From: JBCCQL01 sp039414355 | GTDB lineage: Bacteria > Planctomycetota > Planctomycetia > Pirellulales > Lacipirellulaceae | Assembly: GCA_039414355.1 (NCBI GenBank) | Contig: JBCDJN010000001.1 | Span: 62,001-126,000, forward strand | Length of the DNA: 64,000 nt | Direction of reading: 5' to 3' | In this document: positions 56,304 to 64,000 of the stretch, piece after piece | How the letters are laid out: each line of letters begins with the position of its first letter | How positions within the stretch are numbered: the first letter of the stretch is position 1 | Position numbers and translations under genes: made by a program | Notes under the pieces: generated by a model | Told to the model about the DNA's origin: nothing | Seen by the model: only the letters and a program-made list of their open reading frames with translations | Databases searched by the model: none

Positions 56304-58040
56304 ATGAACACTACACGAGAGTCACTTCTCCCTGGCAGGTTTCTGTCTCCACGCCGGCCCACCTGCCTTGGCCGCCGGACCGCGGAGGGACGCGGCCCAC
56401 GACGAGCTTGCCTCGCCTTGCTAGCGTTGGCGTCTTGCCTTCCGACGATGGCGCTTGCCAACAACACCTTCCCGCCGGTCTTTCCGCCCGTGCTCAGCTT
56501 GCCGACCGTCAACGGGGACAACGGCATCGTGATCCGCGGCATTGACCTGAACGATCAGAGTGGCTGGTCGGTCAGCAACGCCGGCGACGTGAACGGCGAC
56601 CAAGTCGACGACCTCATCATCGGCGCCATCCAAGCCAGTACCAGCTACGTCGTCTACGGGAGCACCGACCCCTTCTCACGATTCCTAGATCTCAACACGC
56701 TAACGGGCTCCAACGGATTCGCGATCACGGGCGAACCCTTCATCGGGCGCTCCGTCAGCGGGATTGGCGACTTCAACGGCGACGGGTTTGATGATGTCAT
56801 CGTCGCCAACCCAAACGCCGGCGACCTTTTTCAACAGGGTGAGAACTATGTTGTCTTCGGCAAGGGGACCCCGTTCCCACCGTCGATTGACTCGGGCAGT
56901 CTCGGCGGGAGCGACGGCTTCGCAATCATCGGTGAGCAGCAGGGCGACTTCGCGGGCGCCTCGGTGAGCGGCGCCGGAGACATCAACGGCGACGGGTTCG
57001 ACGACCTTGTGATCGGCGCCTCGAGTGCCGATCCAAATGGCGTAGGCTTAGCCGGTGCTGCGTATGTGGTCTTTGGAACGAGCACGCCACCAACCTCGCC
57101 GATCAACGTGGCCAGCCTGAACGGCTCCAATGGCTTCGTGCTCAACGGCGTGCAACTGTTCGACATGACCGGTACTTCTGTCAGCGAGGCCGGAGACATT
57201 AACGGCGATGGGATTGACGATCTGGTGATCGGAACCCGCGGGAGGGGCCCAAATGACGACTCGGCCAATCGCACCTATGTTGTCTTTGGAACACGAACCC
57301 CGTTCTCGGCGGAGCTCGACCTCGCGGACCTCAATGGCGCCAACGGATTCACCATTAACGGCATCGGTCCTAGGGACGAAGCAGGCGCCGCCGTCAGCGG
57401 GGCGGGAGACATCAACGGTGACGGGATCGACGACCTCATCATCGGGGCACGCCGCGCAAGCCCCAACTCTCGCGGCGCCGCCGGTGAAAGCTACGTCGTC
57501 TTCGGTCAGACGGCGCCGTTCGACGCCAACCTGGACTTGGTCGGTCTGGACGGCTCCAACGGGTTCGCAGTCGCTGGCGCCGCGGCAAGCTCCCAAAGCG
57601 GCTACTCGGTTAGCGCCGCCGGCGACCTCAATGGCGACGGGATTGACGACCTTGTCATCGGGGCGCCATTCGCGTCGCCAAATTCCGTCGTCGCCGCCGG
57701 CGAAGCCTACGTTGTGTTCGGGAAGGGCAGCCCCTTTCCTTCGTCGCTCGACGCGGCCAACCTCGACCCTTCCGAGGGCTTTCGGCTTACTGGGGCCCGA
57801 CGCGGCGGCAACGCCGGGTGGTCGGTTACCGGCGCCGGCGACTTCAACGGCGACGGCATCGACGACCTCGTGATCGGCGTCCCGAACGCCAATGGCCGAC
57901 GCGGGCTTTCTGGCCGAACCTACGTGGTCTTCGGCCGAATCCCGGAGCCCACAAGCGGCGTGTTGATCGCCGTGGCGGTCGTCTCGGCCGCCAACACGCG
58001 TAGGATGCCACGGCGTCCTACGCCCCTGATCCGAAGCTAG
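56304..58040 (+). CDS. Secreted FG-GAP protein, seven-bladed beta-propeller
   Basis: About 578 residues from the ATG at 56304. A basic N-terminal stretch, a signal peptide ending near LPTMALA, then seven integrin-type repeats, each with a Ca-binding loop such as DINGDGIDDLIIGARRASPN, which matches a single complete seven-bladed propeller. Every repeat also has a YVVFG strand. The C-terminus has RIPEPTSGVLIAVAVVSAAN followed by basic residues, a weak PEP-CTERM-like tail. It probably acts as an adhesin or binding protein outside the cell. It is not next to obvious partners. Confidence 0.85.
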   Translation: MNTTRESLLPGRFLSPRRPTCLGRRTAEGRGPRRACLALLALASCLPTMALANNTFPPVFPPVLSLPTVNGDNGIVIRGIDLNDQSGWSVSNAGDVNGDQVDDLIIGAIQASTSYVVYGSTDPFSRFLDLNTLTGSNGFAITGEPFIGRSVSGIGDFNGDGFDDVIVANPNAGDLFQQGENYVVFGKGTPFPPSIDSGSLGGSDGFAIIGEQQGDFAGASVSGAGDINGDGFDDLVIGASSADPNGVGLAGAAYVVFGTSTPPTSPINVASLNGSNGFVLNGVQLFDMTGTSVSEAGDINGDGIDDLVIGTRGRGPNDDSANRTYVVFGTRTPFSAELDLADLNGANGFTINGIGPRDEAGAAVSGAGDINGDGIDDLIIGARRASPNSRGAAGESYVVFGQTAPFDANLDLVGLDGSNGFAVAGAAASSQSGYSVSAAGDLNGDGIDDLVIGAPFASPNSVVAAGEAYVVFGKGSPFPSSLDAANLDPSEGFRLTGARRGGNAGWSVTGAGDFNGDGIDDLVIGVPNANGRRGLSGRTYVVFGRIPEPTSGVLIAVAVVSAANTRRMPRRPTPLIRS

Positions 58041-58059
58041 CGTCCCTGCCGAGACCACG

Positions 58060-59136
58060 ATGGCGGAAGTCCCCTTCCAGATTCTCGCCTTCGACGGCGG
58101 TGGCATCCGCGGCGCGTTTGGGATTGGCCTGGTCGCCGAGCTTGAGCGGCGGCTCGGCAGGCCGCTCGCCGGCCACTTTGATCTGGTGGCCGGCACCTCC
58201 ACCGGCGCGATTACCGCGGCAGGCCTCGCCGCGGGCATGCCGGGCGAGGAGCTCGTTCGCTTCTACAAGCGATTCGGCCGCCAGATCTTCACGCCGCGTG
58301 AGCCGCACGAGCCCAAGGGCTGGGTCCGCTGGTTGTACCCGATGGTGAAGCGGCTGCTAAGCAAACGGACCGGACAAGACTTCGACGACTTCTTCCGCGC
58401 CAAGTACTGCCCCATCGCGCTGGAGGACGCCTTCGACAACGGCTTCGGCGGCACGACGCTCGCCCAGCTCAAGGCGGCTCGGCTGATTGTGCCGACGGTC
58501 AACCTCTCGGAGGGCAAGTCGCGGCTGTTCCGATCGCCCCACCTGCCCGGTCTCGAATCCGACGGCGCCGTTCGCGTGGTGGACGTCCTGCTGGCGGCCA
58601 CCGCGGCGCCGACCTACTTCCCGCACAAGGTCATGCCGGACGGCCAGTCGTACGCCGACGGCGGGCTGTGGGCGGTGAACCCCTCGGTGCTGGCTATCGC
58701 CGAGGCGATGAAGATCAAGCAGCAGTGCCAGCGCGCAACCTGCGACCCCGACTACAACACCGCCGATATCCGCGTGCTCTCCATCGGCACCGGCGACGTG
58801 CGGTACTCGCTCACGCCGCCGGGCGTCGACGCCGGGATCATCTACTGGGCCCAGCACGTGGCGGACGTGATGACCAACCTGCAGGTTGAGGGCGTGCAGT
58901 CGCCGCTCAGCTTCCTGCTCGGCGAGCGTTACCACCCGGTCAACTTCGAGCTGCCGGACCAGAGCTGGTCGCTCGACAACACCGACAAGATCGACGAGCT
59001 GTTCCGGCTCGGCCGGGAGAGGGCGGCGGCGGAGTTCGACCGGCTCGCCCCGCGGTTCTTCGCCAACGAAAAGCCGGCGTTCGTCCCTTACGCGGCCGCG
59101 ACAACAACCCCAGCAAACGAGGAGAGCCCCGCATGA
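58060..59136 (+). CDS. Patatin-like phospholipase
   Basis: A 358-residue lipid acyl hydrolase. The oxyanion motif is FDGGGIRGAF near the start, the nucleophile elbow is GTSTGA (around residue 47) and the Asp of the catalytic dyad is in YADGGLWAVNPS (around residue 199). The C-terminal part is RVLSIGTGDVRYSLTPPGVD. Such proteins can be effectors of anti-phage signalling or plain phospholipases; no nucleotide cyclase lies nearby. Its stop overlaps the DUF5996 start by 4 nt. Confidence 0.92.
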   Translation: MAEVPFQILAFDGGGIRGAFGIGLVAELERRLGRPLAGHFDLVAGTSTGAITAAGLAAGMPGEELVRFYKRFGRQIFTPREPHEPKGWVRWLYPMVKRLLSKRTGQDFDDFFRAKYCPIALEDAFDNGFGGTTLAQLKAARLIVPTVNLSEGKSRLFRSPHLPGLESDGAVRVVDVLLAATAAPTYFPHKVMPDGQSYADGGLWAVNPSVLAIAEAMKIKQQCQRATCDPDYNTADIRVLSIGTGDVRYSLTPPGVDAGIIYWAQHVADVMTNLQVEGVQSPLSFLLGERYHPVNFELPDQSWSLDNTDKIDELFRLGRERAAAEFDRLAPRFFANEKPAFVPYAAATTTPANEESPA

Positions 59137-60059
59137 GCAACGCCACCCACTGGCCGGAGCTGGCGATCGCCGATTGGAAGGAGACGCAAGCCACGCTGCA
59201 CCTGTGGACGCAGATCGTCGGCAAGCTGCGCACGGTTCTCGTGCCGTGGACCAACCACTCCTGGCACGTCACGCTGTACGTCACGCCGCGCGGCCTGACC
59301 ACGCTCGCCATGCCGGTTGGCCTGCACACGCTGCAGGTGGACTTCGACTTCTTCGACCACAAGCTGCTGCTCGGCAAGAGCGATGGGCAGACGCGAACGA
59401 TCGAGCTGCGGCCGATGTCGGTCGCCGACTTCTTCGCGGAGTTCACGAGCACGCTGAAGGAACTGGGCGTCGACGCCGCCATCCACGGCAAGCCCAATGA
59501 GGTCGACCCCAGCGTCCCCTTCGCCCAGGACTCCGAGCACGCCGCCTACGACGCCGAGAGCGTGACCCGCCTGCACCTGGCGATGGTTCACTGCGACCGG
59601 GTGATGAAGCAGTTCCGCGCCGGTTTCCGCGGCAAGTGCAGCCCGGTGCACTTCTTCTGGGGCAGCTTCGATCTGGCGGTCACGCGGTTCTCCGGCCGCG
59701 AAGCCCCCAAGCACCCGGGCGGCTTCCCCAACATGCCGGATTGGATCACGCGCGAGGCGTACTCGCACGAGGTCTCCAGTTGCGGCTTCTGGCCCGGCGG
59801 CGGCGAGAACGAGGCGATGTTCTACGCGTACGCCTACCCTGCTCCGGACGCCTTCGCCGAGCAGAAGGTGCTGCCCGGCACCGCCGGCTACAGCAAGGAG
59901 ATGGGCGAGTTCGTTCTGCCCTACGACGCCGTCCGCCAGTCGGCGACGCCGGACGAGGACCTGCTCGCCTTCTTCCAAAGCACCTACGAAGCCGCCGCGG
60001 AAACGGCCAAGTGGGACCGGAAGGCGCTGGAGTGGGACGGGCCGGTGCGCGGCGAGTAG
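59133..60059 (+). CDS. DUF5996-family protein
   Basis: A 308-residue cytoplasmic-looking protein. WPELAIADWKETQATLHLWT and RPMSVADFFAEFTSTLKELG are near the start, with SPVHFFWGSFDLAVTRFSGR and SHEVSSCGFWPGGGENEAMF in the second half; these match DUF5996. The biochemical role is unknown. The 4-nt overlap suggests it is translated together with the patatin-like protein. A functional link between them is not established. Confidence 0.8.
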   Translation: MSNATHWPELAIADWKETQATLHLWTQIVGKLRTVLVPWTNHSWHVTLYVTPRGLTTLAMPVGLHTLQVDFDFFDHKLLLGKSDGQTRTIELRPMSVADFFAEFTSTLKELGVDAAIHGKPNEVDPSVPFAQDSEHAAYDAESVTRLHLAMVHCDRVMKQFRAGFRGKCSPVHFFWGSFDLAVTRFSGREAPKHPGGFPNMPDWITREAYSHEVSSCGFWPGGGENEAMFYAYAYPAPDAFAEQKVLPGTAGYSKEMGEFVLPYDAVRQSATPDEDLLAFFQSTYEAAAETAKWDRKALEWDGPVRGE

Positions 60060-60071
60060 CCGGCCGGTTGC

Positions 60072-60632
60072 TCAGCCCGTTCGCTCGATCGAGTCGATAA
60101 ACGCCGCCGCGGCTTTCTTGAAGGCCCGCGTGTCGCCCTTCGCCCGGCACAGCGTCTGCAGCCCCTGCAGCATGGCGAAGAAGCCCATCGCCGCGTGCTT
60201 GGGCGCGCCCTCGAAATCGAGCGTCTCCTCGCGGCGCCCCTGCGAAAAGATCTCCGCGAAGCGGTCGATCGCCCCACCCGCCGCCTCGCGGAGTTGCTCG
60301 GCCGAGGCGTCGCTCAGCGACTCGATGCCGGACCCGATCGCCGCCAGCAGGCAGGGGCGTTTGTTCTTCAGCCCCATCTCGAAGATCTCGGCGACCCGCC
60401 GCAGCTTCTCCGGCGCCGACGCATCACTCTCCACCACCCGCGCGTAATCGGGCCCGTGCTTGGTGCCGCACCGCTCGATGAGGGCCGACGCTAGCTCCTC
60501 GCGGTTGCGGATGTGGTGGAAGACGCTCGGCTTGCGCAGCCCGACGGCGTCCGCCAGGTCCTGGAACGTCACCCCGTTCAGGCCCCGGCTCTGGACGAGT
60601 TCCTCGGCGGCGTCGAGCAGCTTCTCTCGCAT
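60072..60632 (-). CDS. TetR-family transcriptional repressor
   Basis: A 186-residue regulator. The N-terminal helix-turn-helix reads GVTFQDLADAVGLRKPSVFH then HIRNREELASALI. The C-terminal ligand-binding domain (KRPCLLAAIGSGIESLSDAS) resembles the YxaF/AcuR/NemR-type group that responds to electrophiles or quinones. The gene is divergent from the monooxygenase-like gene, and two operator-like palindromes lie in the space between. It most likely represses the cluster 60738-62753. Confidence 0.93.
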   Translation of the reverse strand: MREKLLDAAEELVQSRGLNGVTFQDLADAVGLRKPSVFHHIRNREELASALIERCGTKHGPDYARVVESDASAPEKLRRVAEIFEMGLKNKRPCLLAAIGSGIESLSDASAEQLREAAGGAIDRFAEIFSQGRREETLDFEGAPKHAAMGFFAMLQGLQTLCRAKGDTRAFKKAAAAFIDSIERTG

Positions 60633-60644
60633 CCATGAAATCTA

Positions 60645-60654
60645 CCATCTGGTC
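60645..60654. promoter_or_regulatory. Operator-like palindrome ACCATCTGGT
   Basis: Arms ACCA and TGGT, 2-nt centre, just upstream of the TetR gene. It shares the ACCA/TGGT arms of the second site, and its position suggests TetR autoregulation. Confidence 0.55.
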
Positions 60655-60686
60655 GGTTGACCCACAAACCGAACGCCGCTAGCCTA

Positions 60687-60700
60687 CCAATCGGTTGGTC
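60687..60700. promoter_or_regulatory. Operator-like palindrome ACCAATCGGTTGGT
   Basis: Arms ACCAA and TTGGT, 4-nt centre, about 40 nt upstream of the monooxygenase-like gene. It resembles operators of TetR-type repressors (for example ACCNNNNGGT forms) and probably controls the rightward operon. Confidence 0.55.
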
Positions 60701-60737
60701 GACCCCCGCCTCGCGACCCTCAACGCCAAGGCAACTC

Positions 60738-61034
60738 ATGCAAAACAACGTCTACACCATCGCCGTGCTGCCGGCGAAAGCGGCCGCCGCCGACGCGTTG
60801 CTCGCCGAGCTCCGAACGCTGGCCGACGCCACCCGCCAGGAGGCGGGCTGCATCGAGTACGGCTTCTACCGTGAGGCCGCCGACAGCAACACGGTGCTGT
60901 CGTTCGAGCGGTGGGTCGACCAGGACGCCGAGGACGCCCACTGGCAGACGCCCCACCTCAAGCACGCCCTCGGCGCCATGCAGACGCTGCTGGAGACCGA
61001 GCCGCAGGTCTTCAAGTGCAAGAAGACGATCTAG
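60738..61034 (+). CDS. Antibiotic biosynthesis monooxygenase-domain (ABM) protein
   Basis: A 98-residue protein from the ATG at 60738. A ferredoxin-like alpha/beta fold: YTIAVLPAKAAAADALLAEL, EAGCIEYGFYREAADSNTVL, FERWVDQDAEDAHWQTPHLK. Such ABM-fold proteins oxidise quinones or act as dimeric heme- or cofactor-free monooxygenases (YgiN is the known relative, working with MdaB). It is the first gene of the rightward cluster. Confidence 0.9.
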   Translation: MQNNVYTIAVLPAKAAAADALLAELRTLADATRQEAGCIEYGFYREAADSNTVLSFERWVDQDAEDAHWQTPHLKHALGAMQTLLETEPQVFKCKKTI

Positions 61035-61084
61035 CCGGCGCGCCCCACCCGCCGACCCACGAACCCACAGACGGAGCCTACGAG

Positions 61085-61879
61085 ATGTCGAAACGGATCC
61101 TCATTACCGGCGCCGCCACGGGCCTGGGCCGCGGCGCCGCGATTGGGCTGGCGAAGGCCGGTCACTCGGTCATCGCCGGCGTTGAAGTCTGGCCCCAGGC
61201 GACCACGCTGAAGCAAGACGCCGCCGCGGCGGGCGTGGAGCTGACGATCGAGAAGATCGACCTGACCAACCCGGACGATTGCCAGGCCGCGCTGGCGCAC
61301 GAGATCGACATCCTGGTCAACAACGCCGCCACCGGCGAGACGGGCCCCATCTCGGAGATCCCCGTCGACCGCGTGCGGCGGGTGTTCGACGTGAACGTCT
61401 TCGGCACGCTCGGCTTCACGCAGCCGTTCGTGCGCCGGTTCGTCGAGCGCGGCGCGGGCAAGGTGGTGTTCGTGTCGTCGATCGTTGGCTTCTCAACCTT
61501 CCCGTACCTCGCCCCCTACTGCGCGTCCAAGCACGCGTTAGAGGCGATCGTCCAGCTCATGCGTGAGGAGCTTGACGGGACCGGCGTGCAGGTCTGCACG
61601 ATCAACCCCGGGCCGTTCTCCACCGGGTTCAACCACCGCATGTACGACACGGTGGACCAGTGGTACGACCCGGCCAAGAACTTCACCGCCGAGGGGCCGA
61701 TCCGCGAGATCCAGCAGAAGTTCCTCGGCGAAGGGCTGGAGTACGACCCGCAGATCATGATCGACCGCATGGTGGAGGTGATCCCGCAGGAGCACCACCA
61801 GTTCCGCACCGTCTGCCCCGACGAGGTCATCCAGGGCTGCAAGGACTACCAAGCCGGCTTGTGGGACCTCACAATCTGA
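61085..61879 (+). CDS. Short-chain dehydrogenase/reductase
   Basis: A 264-residue NAD(P)-dependent oxidoreductase. The start is the ATG at 61085, with GGAG upstream. The cofactor loop is TGAATGLGRG, the NNAAT structural motif follows, and the active site has VSS and YCASK (Tyr and Lys). The C-terminal half includes HRMYDTVDQWYDP. It is 50 nt after the monooxygenase gene. The substrate is unknown; the cluster suggests an aldehyde, ketone or quinone. Confidence 0.94.
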   Translation: MSKRILITGAATGLGRGAAIGLAKAGHSVIAGVEVWPQATTLKQDAAAAGVELTIEKIDLTNPDDCQAALAHEIDILVNNAATGETGPISEIPVDRVRRVFDVNVFGTLGFTQPFVRRFVERGAGKVVFVSSIVGFSTFPYLAPYCASKHALEAIVQLMREELDGTGVQVCTINPGPFSTGFNHRMYDTVDQWYDPAKNFTAEGPIREIQQKFLGEGLEYDPQIMIDRMVEVIPQEHHQFRTVCPDEVIQGCKDYQAGLWDLTI

Positions 61880-62162
61880 CAAGCGTCGCCGGGCGCGCCG
61901 AGTGATTTAGGTCCATCCGTTTCGCCCACGCGCACGGGCCTCGGCTCTATATATCGGCTGGGAACTCCCTGAACACCGATTTTCGCCAGCCTCCGCGAGC
62001 CCCTTCCGTTTTCGCCGTCGCATCGACCTCGCCCGCTCTCGGGTCGGTGCGGCGGCGAAAGCGGATGGGGCGGCCCCCTTTCGTCGAGCCCGAGCTGAGA
62101 TCGATGGTCACGCGGCATCCACGGAAAGCTAAGACAGACCGATCAAACAAGGAGCTATTGGC

Positions 62163-62753
62163 ATGAAGAACGTCTTCGTCATCAACGCCCACGAGGAGTA
62201 CGACTTCGCCAAGGGCAAGCTCAACGGCACGCTCACGCAGATGGCGATGGACCACCTCAAAGCGGCCGGTTACGAGACGCGGCTCACCACCATGAAAGAC
62301 GACTGGCAGGTCGATCAGGAGATCGACAACCACGTCTGGGCCGACGCGGTGCTGCTCCAATCGCCGGTCAACTGGATGGGCGTGCCGTGGAGTTTCAAGA
62401 AGTACATGGACTTCGTCTACTCGCTGGGCATGGACGGCCGGCTGTGCCAGGGCGACGGGCGGACGCGGAGCGACCCCACCAAGCAGTACGGCACCGGCGG
62501 GACGCTCACCGGCAAGAAGTACCTGCTGTCGCTAACGCTCAACGCGCCGGGGGACTCGTTCAACGACGCGTCTCAGGTCTTCTTCGGCGGGATGTCCGTG
62601 GACGATCTGTTCCGCCCGATGCACCTGAACTTCGCCTTCTTCGGCATGACGCCGCTGCCCACGTTCGCGTGCTACGACGTGATGAAGAACCCACAGGTGG
62701 ACAAGGACTTCGAGCGCTACCGCGAGCACCTGACGCAGTGCTTCCCGGGCTGA
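62163..62753 (+). CDS. MdaB-like NAD(P)H quinone reductase
   Basis: A 196-residue flavodoxin-like protein. KNVFVINAHEEYDFAKGKLN starts the flavin-binding fold, with LQSPVNWMGVPWSFKKYMDF the motif around the FAD-binding loop and YGTGGTLTGKKYLLSLTLNA later; all match MdaB (two-electron quinone reductase). An AAGGAG lies upstream of the ATG, after a 283-nt gap that contains no recognised gene. With the ABM and SDR genes it forms an electrophile/quinone defence cluster. Confidence 0.92.
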   Translation: MKNVFVINAHEEYDFAKGKLNGTLTQMAMDHLKAAGYETRLTTMKDDWQVDQEIDNHVWADAVLLQSPVNWMGVPWSFKKYMDFVYSLGMDGRLCQGDGRTRSDPTKQYGTGGTLTGKKYLLSLTLNAPGDSFNDASQVFFGGMSVDDLFRPMHLNFAFFGMTPLPTFACYDVMKNPQVDKDFERYREHLTQCFPG

Positions 62754-62796
62754 TCGTGATGCGAGATCATCGACCCCCGCGACGGGTGAACACGCC

Positions 62797-63252
62797 TTAG
62801 GTGATCAAGTACGCCCAAATCGACTGCGCCGAGTGAAAGAAGAAATCGTCAAGCGTTAGGTCTGGGTCGTCAAAGTCGTTGCTTGTTTCAAGCAGTCGCA
62901 TGAACTCGGACACCTCGCCATTGGACTCAACGAAGTAACCGGTTGGGCCTGCTTCGATGTCGATAAACGGAACGAATCGGCTAGCGACTTCGGGATAGCT
63001 ACGCACGAGCCGAGCCCTCGAATGCGATATGAAACCCGGTAGGTCGTCGAGCGGCACAAGTATCGGGTAGTCGATTCCGAATCCGTTGGCAGCGTGATAG
63101 CACGCGTGGAACTCACTCGGAAAAGTAAACCCAATCGCAGCTTCGACGTTCAGGATTTCGTCGTGTGATGCGGCGGGACCTCGCCAACGCCCGCCTGATC
63201 CGGCTGGGTCGTACATCTCCCAGTGGCGTTCGAAGACCTCGTCCCAGGTCAT
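62797..63252 (-). CDS. SMI1/KNR4 (SUKH) family protein
   Basis: A 151-residue protein from the ATG at 63250-63252. HDEILNVEAAIGFTFPSEFH and YHAANGFGIDYPILVPLDDL and the acidic C-terminus (FDDPDLTLDDFFFHSAQSIW) match SMI1/KNR4 proteins, which are often immunity proteins to toxins. It is less GC-rich than its neighbours and stands alone, so it may have been acquired. No toxin gene is adjacent. Confidence 0.88.
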   Translation of the reverse strand: MTWDEVFERHWEMYDPAGSGGRWRGPAASHDEILNVEAAIGFTFPSEFHACYHAANGFGIDYPILVPLDDLPGFISHSRARLVRSYPEVASRFVPFIDIEAGPTGYFVESNGEVSEFMRLLETSNDFDDPDLTLDDFFFHSAQSIWAYLIT

Positions 63253-63307
63253 GAGGCTTGCAGTCTGGGTAGGCGAGCTTACCGGTGCGCGCAGCGTCGA
63301 TTGCCGA

Positions 63308-64000
63308 TCACCCCACCAGCCCGTCAACCACGCCCGTGCTCTGGGCGAAGCTCTCCACCGGGACGCCGGCCGTGTGGAGGAGGGTTAGCAGGACGTTGCC
63401 CATGGGGGCGTCGTGGCCGTGCTCCTGGCCGATGCGGTACTGGCCGTGGTTCATGCCGAGGGCCGATCCGCCGGCGAGCACCGTGGGGTAGTTGTTGGCG
63501 TTGTGCGTTGTGCTGCACGCGCTGCCGTACATGACCAGCGTGCGGTCGAGCAGCGGGCCGTGCTGGTCGTGCGACTCCTGCAGCCGCTTCACGAAGTGAG
63601 CGAACTGCTCGGTCAGCCAGCGGTCGTACCGGCCCCACTCTTCCCAGTGGCCCTGCGACTTGTCGTGGCTGATGGTGTGGTGTCCCTTCTCGATGCCCAG
63701 CGCCAGCTTCGGGAAGTTCTCGCCGAAGCCCATGCCGTCTTCGCGGGCCATCATGAACGTGGCCACGCGGGTCATGTCGGTCTGGAACGCCAGCACCAGC
63801 AGGTCGAACATTGCCCGCAGGTAGCCGGCCGGGTCCACGGCGGCGGCGATGTTGAGGTCGACTCCCGCGTCGCCGTCGATCGGACCGCCGGAAGGCAGCG
63901 TGATCGGCACGTCGCTCCAACGCTCGTTGCTGCGGATCTGCTCCTCAACGCCGCTGACCGCCTCCAGGTACTCGTCGAGCCGCTGGGCGTCGTCGCCGCC
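63308..64000 (-). CDS. DUF1552-family protein, C-terminal part only
   Basis: The frame is open to the right edge; about 230 residues are visible. DEYLEAVSGVEEQIRSNERW, MMAREDGMGFGENFPKLALG, MYGSACSTTHNANNYPTVLA and GHHTISHDKSQGHWEEWGRY match DUF1552, an alkaline-phosphatase-like fold abundant in planctomycetes. Such genes usually lie beside a DUF1592/DUF1588 cytochrome-type gene, which would be further right. The N-terminus (often a Tat signal) is outside the window. Confidence 0.9.
   Translation of the reverse strand, partial: GGDDAQRLDEYLEAVSGVEEQIRSNERWSDVPITLPSGGPIDGDAGVDLNIAAAVDPAGYLRAMFDLLVLAFQTDMTRVATFMMAREDGMGFGENFPKLALGIEKGHHTISHDKSQGHWEEWGRYDRWLTEQFAHFVKRLQESHDQHGPLLDRTLVMYGSACSTTHNANNYPTVLAGGSALGMNHGQYRIGQEHGHDAPMGNVLLTLLHTAGVPVESFAQSTGVVDGLVG

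Noticed and set aside
58060..60059. CBASS-type anti-phage system based on the patatin-like protein
   Set aside because: No CD-NTase, Cap2 or Cap3-like gene lies beside it; the partner is DUF5996.

Overview
The window is GC-rich DNA that most likely comes from a planctomycete of the order Pirellulales. The marks are DUF1559 pilin-like proteins, dockerin-type repeats followed by PEP-CTERM tails, LE-x-R-type N-termini, an ECF sigma factor paired with a FecR/LamG protein, Tat-exported Gfo/Idh/MocA oxidoreductases, DUF1552, and many S1 sulfatases. No rRNA, tRNA, CRISPR array or insertion sequence was recognised. The species is not identifiable from sequence alone.

Region 1 (about 1-22577) is a polysaccharide-degradation locus. 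Reading leftward on the minus strand from 20370: a GH86-like agarase/porphyranase with dockerin repeats, a PEP-CTERM protein, a DUF1559 pilin-like protein, a small lipoprotein, an ECF sigma factor, a FecR-LamG membrane protein, a GH16 glycosidase, a GH29 fucosidase-like enzyme, a large beta-helix/dockerin surface protein, an S1 sulfatase, a Gfo/Idh/MocA oxidoreductase, a second S1 sulfatase, and a second GH86-like enzyme that runs off the left edge. Several neighbours overlap by 1-4 bases, so translation is probably coupled. On the other strand, 20782-22577 carry a PEP-CTERM protein and an AraC regulator. GH86, GH16, GH29 and sulfatases together fit a sulfated red-algal galactan (agar/porphyran) as substrate. 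The sigma/FecR-LamG pair and the AraC protein are the likely local regulators.

Region 2 (22718-48944) is mostly housekeeping and conserved planctomycete genes: fumarase, two related TPR proteins, an AlkA-like glycosylase, a YIP1-like membrane protein, a Cys/Gly-rich lipoprotein, an ABC exporter, a secreted endonuclease I, a membrane AAA+ ATPase, a potassium channel, accD, an apparently dead histidine phosphatase, rpe, a zinc-ribbon membrane protein with scpB, an M32 carboxypeptidase, a BshB-like deacetylase, a CsgG/GNA1162-like lipoprotein and a XerC-type recombinase. Several intergenic gaps hold short-word repeats folded into imperfect inverted repeats.

Region 3 (48952-64000) holds a GH10 xylanase with dockerin repeats, a second ECF sigma/membrane anti-sigma-like/secretin-like set, a GT4-DUF4254 pair, a seven-repeat FG-GAP protein, a patatin-DUF5996 pair, and a redox-stress cluster. 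That cluster has a TetR regulator divergent from a monooxygenase-fold protein, an SDR and an MdaB-like quinone reductase, with two operator-like palindromes between. The window ends with a SMI1/KNR4 protein and the C-terminal part of a DUF1552 protein.
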